From: Flavipsychrobacter stenotrophus
Lineage (GTDB): Bacteria; Bacteroidota; Bacteroidia; Chitinophagales; Chitinophagaceae
NCBI GenBank assembly: GCA_947379685.1
Contig: CANCOG010000229.1
Coordinates: forward strand, 1-7,718
Length of the DNA: 7,718 nucleotides
Reading direction: 5' to 3'
Shown one piece after another: positions 1-5,800 of this stretch. The notes under the pieces were generated by a model. That model ran no database searches and was not told the DNA's origin. It worked only from the letters and a program-made list of their open reading frames with translations. The position numbers and the translations under genes are program-made. Numbering within the stretch: position 1 is the stretch's first letter; each line of letters begins with the position of its first letter.

Positions 1-2683
1 CTGAAGCTACAGTACTTCCAGCAAGACCCAGGGTAAAACTCATCGAAGGACAAACTGAAGAAAGCGTAGTTGTTGCCGAAGCTGTAGCAGGAGTACCTGT
101 GCAAGCCCCTGCCGTCACCGCCACCCCCATTGTAACTACACTCGTCCCGCAACTATTCGTCACCGAATAGCTAATAGTAACACTACCCCCAGCCACACCA
201 GTTACCACACCGCTAGTGGACAACGTAGCAATTGAAGTTGCACTGCTGCTCCACGAGCCGCCTGAGGTAGCATCGGATAATGTAATTGTGGAACCCGCAG
301 CAACAGTTGAAGGCCCGGAAATGGCGGCTACCGTTGGGGTGCCTGATGATATTTTGCGGATGCGGTTATTGCCATTATCTACTATGTATATATTCCCCGA
401 AGCATCAGCAGCTGTACTATTCGCAGCATATAACTGGGCGTAAACAGCTGCACCACCGTCTCCACCAAAGCCGCCCGTACCCGTTCCGGAAATTGTGCTG
501 ATGATACCCGATGTATTAATTTTCCTTATGCGCTGATTATTCACATCACAGAGATAAATATTACCGGCATTATCTATATTGACACCAATTACATTGGCAA
601 CCTGTGCGTCGGTAGCCGCACCGCCGTCACCGCTGAACCCACCTGTGCCTGTTCCCGCAACTGTACTGATTATTCCTGATGGTGTTACTTTCCTGATGCG
701 GCCATTCTGTGCGTCAGAAAAATACATATTGTCCGATGCGTCGAAACATATCCCTCTCACCAGATTAACCTGGGCTGCCGTGGCTGCGCCGCCATCTCCA
801 CTATAACCGGCACTACCTGTACCCACAACCGTGCTGATTATACCAGAGGTATTTATTTTACGAATCACGTAATTAAGGTAGTCTGAAAAATAAACATTTC
901 CACTACCATCCACGGCAACGGAACTTGGCGTCCAGATTCTTGCCGCTGTTGCAGCACCTCCGTCACCCGTGTATCCTGATGCGCCACTCCCTGCCATCAA
1001 GGTTATTATTCCGGCAGAGCTTACCTTGCGTACGTGATTGCTTCCATATTCTGCAATGTATAAATTTCCACTGCCGTCAACCGCCACATCTATGGGGTAG
1101 TTAATTCCCGCCGCCGTTGCAGCACCGCCATCACCACTCGATGTTGATGATCCCGAACCGGCAACTGTGGTTATTATTCCCGTTGTACTGATTTTACGTA
1201 TCCTGTTATTGTACATATCGGCAATGTATAAATTCCCACTGGCATCCATTGTACAACCCCTGGGGCTATATAGCATGGCTGCTGTTGCAGCACCACCGTC
1301 TCCACTATAACTCGAAGTGCCATTACCCGCTAACGTCGTAATAATATTACAAGAAGAGCCCGAACCAGTCACCGTCACTCCCCTTGTAACCACCGTCGTC
1401 CCGCAACTGTTCGTCACCGCATAACTAATCGTAACACTCCCCGCAGCAACACCAGTTACAACACCACCACTAGTCACCGTAGCAATTGAAGTAGCACTGC
1501 TGCTCCATGAGCCGCCTGAGGTAGCATCTGATAATGTAATTGTTGAACCCACCGCAACAGTCGATGACCCGGAAATGGCGGCTACCGTTGGAGTGCCTGT
1601 AGTTACTTTGCGGATAACATGATTACCGATTTCTGCGATATAGATATTGCCACCCGCATCAACGCCCACACCTGCGGGTTGAGACATTCTCGCCGCTGTT
1701 GCCTGCCCGCCGTCACCACTGTAGCCAGAAGATGTACCGGCAACCGTACTAATTACTCCCGATGAATTTATTTTACGAATTTTATTGTTATTCAGATCAC
1801 CGATATAAATGTTCCCGCTGCCATCTACCGCAACGCCAGTCGGACCTGAAAGCTGGGCACTCGTAGCTGCTCCGCCATCACCGCTAAAACCGGATGAACC
1901 GGTTCCGGCAATGGTGCTGATAATACCCGCGGGGCTAATTCGGCGAATGCGGTAATTGCCTTTATCAGCGATATACAAATTCCCACTGCCGTCAAACGCC
2001 AAACCTTCGGGCTGACTAAGCCGTGCAGCTGTTGCCGCACCGCCATCTCCGCTAAAACCTGAAGAACTGCCACCGGCAATTGTAGTGATGATGCCTGCGG
2101 TATTGATCTTCCTCACCCGGTAATTGCCCTGGTCCGTTATATAAATATTCCCGAAAGTGTCAATAGTTATGCCGGTCGGGCCACTTAAAGTAGCAGCAGT
2201 AGCAGCACCACCGTCTCCACCAAATCCGGTAGAACCATTACCTGCGAACGTGCTGATGATGCCTGATGATGAAATCTTTCGGATACGGTCGTTAGTCATA
2301 TCCGCAACGTAAATATTCCCGCTGCCATCAACTGCAATCCCCGTCGGGTAAGATAATTTAGCCGAGGTTGCCGCACCGCCATCCCCACTGTAGCCGTATG
2401 TACCGTTGCCAGCAATAGTACTTATAGCTCCGGCGGGCGTTACCTTACGCACCCTGAAATTGTATTCATCGGCGATAAATATATTTCCGCTGGCATCTAT
2501 TGCTACCCCATAAGGATTGAATAACATAGCCGCTGTGGCTACACCGCCGCCCGATGAATAAGATGCAGTTCCCGTACCCGCAATAGTCGTAATAATGTTA
2601 CATTGGGCAAATAAATTACCGGTGCACAACATTCCTGTGTAAGCAAGGAACATGCAGACTAATAGTTTTGATATTCTACTCAT
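1..2683 (-). CDS. Exported NHL beta-propeller / Ig-like repeat protein (C-terminus outside window)
   Basis: The frame opens at an ATG at 2683-2681 and stays open for 894 codons to the window edge, so the protein is 3'-truncated here. Residues 1-26 look like a signal peptide: SRISK, a hydrophobic core, then NLFA before Q27. C28 follows Q, so this is not a lipobox. Domain order: six NHL blades (about 28-361), one Big_2-type Ig-like domain (about 362-444), six more NHL blades (445-779), a second Ig-like domain (780-860), then the start of another domain (861-894, with VCPSMSFTLGL). Blades are about 56 residues and carry SGDGGAAT, a VAVDGSGNIYIAD-like strand pair and RIRKI. NHL propellers are generally binding scaffolds. 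No catalytic residues are recognisable. The protein is probably secreted or surface-exposed, and a T9SS tail is expected beyond the edge but not seen. The gene lies downstream of the giant Ig-repeat gene, separated by a terminator, so it is probably transcribed on its own. The class is sure, the biological role unknown. Confidence 0.93.
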   Translation of the reverse strand, partial: MSRISKLLVCMFLAYTGMLCTGNLFAQCNIITTIAGTGTASYSSGGGVATAAMLFNPYGVAIDASGNIFIADEYNFRVRKVTPAGAISTIAGNGTYGYSGDGGAATSAKLSYPTGIAVDGSGNIYVADMTNDRIRKISSSGIISTFAGNGSTGFGGDGGAATAATLSGPTGITIDTFGNIYITDQGNYRVRKINTAGIITTIAGGSSSGFSGDGGAATAARLSQPEGLAFDGSGNLYIADKGNYRIRRISPAGIISTIAGTGSSGFSGDGGAATSAQLSGPTGVAVDGSGNIYIGDLNNNKIRKINSSGVISTVAGTSSGYSGDGGQATAARMSQPAGVGVDAGGNIYIAEIGNHVIRKVTTGTPTVAAISGSSTVAVGSTITLSDATSGGSWSSSATSIATVTSGGVVTGVAAGSVTISYAVTNSCGTTVVTRGVTVTGSGSSCNIITTLAGNGTSSYSGDGGAATAAMLYSPRGCTMDASGNLYIADMYNNRIRKISTTGIITTVAGSGSSTSSGDGGAATAAGINYPIDVAVDGSGNLYIAEYGSNHVRKVSSAGIITLMAGSGASGYTGDGGAATAARIWTPSSVAVDGSGNVYFSDYLNYVIRKINTSGIISTVVGTGSAGYSGDGGAATAAQVNLVRGICFDASDNMYFSDAQNGRIRKVTPSGIISTVAGTGTGGFSGDGGAATDAQVANVIGVNIDNAGNIYLCDVNNQRIRKINTSGIISTISGTGTGGFGGDGGAAVYAQLYAANSTAADASGNIYIVDNGNNRIRKISSGTPTVAAISGPSTVAAGSTITLSDATSGGSWSSSATSIATLSTSGVVTGVAGGSVTISYSVTNSCGTSVVTMGVAVTAGACTGTPATASATTTLSSVCPSMSFTLGLAGSTVAS
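2..103 (-). other. Start of a further domain, cut by the window edge
   Basis: Residues 861-894 read CTGTPATASATTT, then SVCPSMSFTLGLAGST. A short linker followed by a C-P-x-x-x-F-T-L pattern resembles the first strands of another Ig/PKD-like domain common in large Bacteroidota secreted proteins, in which a stretch such as SGLTYQWQ often follows. Only about 34 residues are visible, so the domain type is a recollection of the family pattern and not a firm call. Confidence 0.45.
104..346 (-). other. Big_2-type Ig-like domain 2 of the NHL protein
   Basis: Residues about 780-860 read GTPTVAAISGPSTVAAGST, then LSDATSGGSW, SIATL, GVVTGVAGGSVTISYSV and NSCGTSVV. It is close to the first Ig-like domain of this protein in both protein and DNA. 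The first cysteine is again absent and the second present (C845), followed 16 residues later by C861 at the start of the next region. Confidence 0.85.
225..345. repeat. 121-base near-identical copy, first of a pair (partner 1479-1599)
   Basis: Aligning this segment by eye with 1479-1599 gives no gaps and about 10 mismatches in 121 positions. Both encode the N-terminal half of an Ig-like domain of the NHL protein (TPTVAAISG through SATSIAT). The spacing of 1254 bases equals one NHL6-Ig module (418 codons). It is a direct repeat within one gene and could support recombination that adds or removes a module. Confidence 0.85.
347..1351 (-). repeat. Second NHL six-blade propeller
   Basis: Residues 445-779 form a second set of six NHL blades, again opening with CNIITTLAGNGT and ending NRIRKISSG just before an Ig-like domain. 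The SGDGGAAT signature is kept in five blades and appears as GGDGGAAV in the last. Several blades carry aromatic or cysteine substitutions (VYFSD, ICFD, YLCD). The match of blade number, opening motif and following Ig domain to the first array indicates duplication of a whole NHL6-Ig module. Blade sequences differ more between modules than the Ig domains do. Confidence 0.9.
1352..1599 (-). other. Big_2-type Ig-like domain 1 of the NHL protein
   Basis: Residues about 362-444 begin GTPTVAAISG and contain STVAVGSTITLSDATSGGSW, a SIATV strand, GVVTGVAAGSVTISYAV and NSCGTTVV. This is the same domain type as the 17-fold repeat in the neighbouring gene. It lacks the first cysteine found in most of those repeats (VAVG instead of VCVG) but keeps the second (C427). 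Bases 1479-1599 are nearly identical to 225-345. It probably acts as a spacer or adhesion module closing the first propeller module. Confidence 0.85.
1479..1599. repeat. 121-base near-identical copy, second of a pair (partner 225-345)
   Basis: This is the partner of the direct repeat at 225-345, with the same orientation and reading frame and about 92% identity by manual count. It encodes the N-terminal half of the first Ig-like domain of the NHL protein. Confidence 0.85.
1600..2602 (-). repeat. First NHL six-blade propeller
   Basis: Six consecutive NHL repeats (residues about 28-361), each about 56 residues or 168 bases, are read directly from the translation. Each blade runs I(I)STIAG-x-G, SGDGGAAT-x-A, P-x-G-(V/I)-x-(V/I)-D-x-x-GN(I/L)Y(I/V)-(A/T/G)-(D/E), then N-x-(R/V)-(I/V)-R-(K/R)-(I/V). 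The array opens with CNIITTIAG and the first blade is degenerate, with SSGGGVAT where the others have SGDGGAAT. Six blades are enough to close one propeller in the NHL fold. Ligand unknown. Confidence 0.9.
2606..2683 (-). other. Signal peptide of the NHL/Ig-like protein
   Basis: The first 26 residues start MSRISKLLVCMFLAYTG and end NLFA, giving a short basic start, a hydrophobic core and a small residue at the likely cleavage site (A26|Q27). This supports Sec-dependent export to the periplasm. In T9SS-bearing Bacteroidota such proteins are often then passed across the outer membrane. The cysteine at 28 is preceded by Gln rather than Gly/Ala/Ser, so lipid attachment is not supported. The exact cleavage position is inferred. 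Confidence 0.75.
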
Positions 2684-2728
2684 AGTTGGGGTATCATTAA
2701 TAGCGATAAAAAAAATCAAATCAGGCCA

Positions 2729-2736
2729 CAAATATA
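2729..2736 (-). promoter_or_regulatory. Candidate Bacteroidota -7 promoter element for the NHL gene
   Basis: On the minus strand the bases read TATATTTG, an exact match to the TAnnTTTG -7 consensus of the Bacteroidota housekeeping sigma factor. It sits about 45 bases before the ATG at 2683, in AT-rich DNA downstream of the terminator. No convincing -33 TTG/TTTG is seen 19-21 bases upstream, so the call rests on the -7 match and position. No Shine-Dalgarno sequence is visible before the start (CCCCAACT then ATG), which is normal for this phylum. Confidence 0.4.
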
Positions 2737-2765
2737 TATTAATAACTAGCTCACTGTTGTTAAAT

Positions 2766-2819
2766 TATCCGCATTTTTGAGATCCCATGACAGAAAAAAA
2801 CATAAAAAAAATGCGGATA
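2766..2819. repeat. 13-bp inverted repeat sharing an arm with the terminator
   Basis: Bases 2766-2778 (TATCCGCATTTTT) are the perfect inverted complement of 2807-2819, with a 28-base spacer. Arm 2807-2819 is also one arm of the terminator, so three copies of the ATCCGCATTTT word (two in one orientation, one in the other) lie within about 80 bases. On the minus-strand transcript the middle arm could pair with either neighbour. The outer copy lies about 30 bases upstream of the candidate -7 element of the NHL gene. A regulatory function is inference only. Confidence 0.7.
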
Positions 2820-2843
2820 GCCATTAAGGCAAATCCGCATTTT
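2804..2843 (-). terminator. Intrinsic terminator of the giant Ig-repeat gene
   Basis: Read on the minus strand, 25 bases after the TAA stop, AAAATGCGGAT (2843-2833) pairs perfectly over 11 bp with ATCCGCATTTT (2818-2808). The 14-base loop can extend the stem with GCC/GGC around TTAAT. Eight T's follow directly (2811-2804), and a second run of seven T's lies just beyond. This is a classic Rho-independent terminator. Read on the plus strand, the same hairpin ends in only four T's, so it may work weakly in that direction too, though no plus-strand gene needs it. Confidence 0.85.
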
Positions 2844-2867
2844 CAAATATTACTAACCGACAGTTAA

Positions 2868-5800
2868 TTACTGCAGGATCACCTTCTGGCTATACATTTT
2901 GCCATCAGTACTTACCCTAATCAGGTATGCACCAGCTGCATATCCGCTCATGTCAAAATACATGGTCTGCTCGTTGTTAGATTTTACTTCTATTACCTTG
3001 CCGGTAATGTCCGTGATCATCACAGTTGCGTTTGTGGTGCCTTCTGGCATTTCAAGGGTGAAAGTACCATTGCTTGGATTAGGATACACCTTTATAGTTG
3101 CCTGCTCATCACCGGAAATTCCAGAGCCATTTACTGCACGATGAGCTGTAACCGAAATTGCTTTAACAACAGAAGTTGTGCCGCAGGAATTAGTTACGGA
3201 GTACCTGATAGAATCTGTACCAGTAGCCACACCTGTAACTACCCCGGAAGTCGCGTTAACGGTTGCAATTGAAGGCGAAACACTCGTCCAGGTTCCACCC
3301 GAAGTTACATCTGCCAATGTAATAGTCGCACCCACAGCAACAGTTGAAGCGCCGGTAATTGCCGCCACAGTTGGAGCCGCACTAACCGACATTGCACGTG
3401 TTACCGTTGCAGTACCACAGCCTGTCGATACGAAGTAAGTAATAGTAGTAGTTCCGGCAGCAATTCCCCTTACAACACCTGCGCTGCTAACCGTAGCCAC
3501 GCCAGTGTTACTGCTTATCCATCCGCCACCGCTAACAGTAGAAGTGAGCGTAGTAGTAGTACCTGCACAAACAGAGGTAGCACCTGACAAAGTTCCTGCT
3601 GACGCGGCCCCGGTTACAGTAAGAGACCTGGTAGCCGAAACTGCCCCGCAACTGCCCGTCAATGAATAAGAAATAGTAACAGAACCTGCAGCAACACCTG
3701 TAGACACACCCGATGAAGGATTAATGGTCGCTATAGATGTATTTGAACTGCTCCAGGTGCCGCCACCCGTACCGGTTGACGTGAGCGAAACAGTAGACCC
3801 TGCACACACGCTCGACAAACCAGAAATCGTGCCTGGAGTTGCGGAGGCCGTAATTGTAATAGTTTTAGTCGCAACAGCTGACCCACATGTTGAAGTAACT
3901 GTATAAGAAATAGTAACAGTACCTGCGGTTACACCCCTCACAACTCCTGTAGAACTTACCACAGTAGCCAAAGAGGTATTGCTGCTGGTCCAGGTACCTC
4001 CGGAAACAGAACTGCTCAACGTTGTATTTGTGCCCGTGCAAAGCGACGAAGCACCGGAAACTGTGCCCGCAGAAGCAGCTGCACTCACACTGATAACATA
4101 TCCGGCCACGGCAGAACCACAGCTGGAAGTAACTGAATAAGATATAGTTGCGCTACCGGAAGCAACACCGGTAACCACTCCCGAAGAAGGATTCACCGTA
4201 GCCACACCTGTATTGCTGCTGCTCCAGGTTCCACCACTTACAGTATTTGATAATGTAGAAGTACCACCGATACAAATAGTTGAAGTACCCGATGTGGTTC
4301 CCGCAGAAGCAGCACCCACTGTAATAGACTTCGTCGCGCTCGCTGTGCCGCAACTTGAAGTAACATAATAGGTAATTGTCGCCGTACCTGCCGATACCCC
4401 TGTAACGACTCCAGAAGCATTAACTGTAGCAATTGATGGTGCGCTGCTACTCCAGGTACCACCAGCCGTTGCATCAGCCAACGTGGTGGAAGCACCAATA
4501 CAAATAGATGAACCACCGGTAATTGCAGCCACTGAACCTGTTGAGCCAACTGTCATTGATGTTGTAGCACTTCCTGTTCCGCAACTTCCTGTAACTGAAT
4601 AGGTAATAGTTACACTTCCCGAACTTACGCCTGTAACAACCCCCGTAGAGGCATTTACTGACGCAATTGATGGATTGCCCGATGTCCAGCTACCACCCGA
4701 AGTAGCATCTGTAAGTGTAGTTGTTGTACCCACACAAACCGACAAAGCACCCGTAATTGCAGCCACCGAGCCAGTTGAGCCAACTGTCATTGATTTTGTA
4801 GCACTGCTTGTTCCACAGCTACCTGTAACTGAATAAGTGATCACAACGCTTCCTGAAGTGATGCCTGTAACCACACCTGTTGATGCATTTACTGATGCAA
4901 TTGCAGTACTGCTTGATGTCCAGGTGCCGCCAGAAGTAGCATCGGTAAGTGTAGTAGTTGTCCCAACGCAAACTGACGAAGCACCGCTGATAGCAGCTAC
5001 TGAGCTGCCAGATGTTACGGTAATGGTATAAGCCACGCCTGTAGAACCACACGAATTGGTTACCATATATGAAATAGTCGTTGTTCCTGAACTGTTTCCG
5101 TTTACCACACCTGTCCCACTAACTGAAGCAACCGATGGATTTAAGCTAGACCACCCCCCCCCGGAAGTGGCATCAGCCAATGTTATTGTACCTCCAGCAC
5201 ATACTGTTGTCGGTCCGGTAATTGCTGCCGGGGCCGCAGGTGTTGTAGCAACCGTAATTGCTTTTGTAGCAATCCCGCCACAGCCACTTGTAATTGTATA
5301 AGAAATAGTAGCTGAACCGGCAGTCACGCCTGTAACCACACCCGCACTGCTCACTGTGGCAACGGTTGTATTACTGCTGCTCCAGGTACCACCTGATGTT
5401 GAATCCGAAAGAGTTGTTGTTGTACCCACACAAACGCTGGAAGCACCTGTAATAGCACTTACAGAGCCGGTACCCACAGCCAGAGAATGAGCTGTAAATG
5501 TGGAACCGCAGCTTGAAGTTACCGAATAAGAAATGGCTACACCACCTGCAGTAACGCCAGTAACCACACCGGTGCTGCTTACAGTAGCAACAGCACTGTT
5601 ACTGCTGCTCCATGTGCCACCCGAAACACCATCTGTCATAGTAGTAGTTCCACCGACACATACAGAAGAAGCACCAGATATGGTACCCGCTGATGCTCCT
5701 GCGGTAACGGTAACCGTAGAAGTCGTCGCTGCCATGCCGCAGGCATTAGTTACAGTATAAGAAATTGTTGTTACGCCCGAAGCTGTCCCCGTCACTACAC

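Larger units (their letters stand above)
2684..2867. other. Intergenic region between the two surface-protein genes
   Basis: This 184-bp AT-rich, non-coding stretch holds the terminator of the upstream gene (2804-2843), the third arm of the inverted repeat (2766-2778) and the candidate -7 element of the downstream gene (2729-2736). No small open frame, tRNA or recognisable riboswitch was seen. The stop-to-start distance plus a strong terminator argue for separate transcripts rather than an operon. Confidence 0.75.

Noticed and set aside
216..806. Short plus-strand open frames opposite the NHL gene
   Set aside because: They are fully antisense to a long, clearly homologous coding frame and carry no recognisable domain.
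1..2602. Regular 168-base periodicity resembling a CRISPR or satellite array
   Set aside because: The period equals one NHL blade of 56 codons, the frame is kept throughout and the conserved parts are protein motifs. There are no short identical repeats with unique spacers.
2599..2610. Possible lipoprotein cysteine (C28) in the NHL protein
   Set aside because: The preceding residues are L-F-A-Q, and Gln at -1 does not fit a lipobox. The cysteine belongs to the CNIITT motif that also opens the second propeller, far from any signal peptide.
2714..2717. TTTG as a -33 element for the NHL gene
   Set aside because: No TAnnTTTG follows at about 19 bases on the minus strand, and the word lies downstream of the better -7 candidate.
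4153..5052. Minus-strand open frames overlapping the giant gene in another frame
   Set aside because: They are rich in Tyr, Trp, Arg, Cys or Leu/Gln, periodic with the Ig repeats and without independent start context. They are out-of-frame readings of the same repeats.
5154..5162. Frameshift or pseudogene caused by the G9 run
   Set aside because: The frame is intact on both sides with correct Ig motifs, and the gene reaches a proper T9SS tail.
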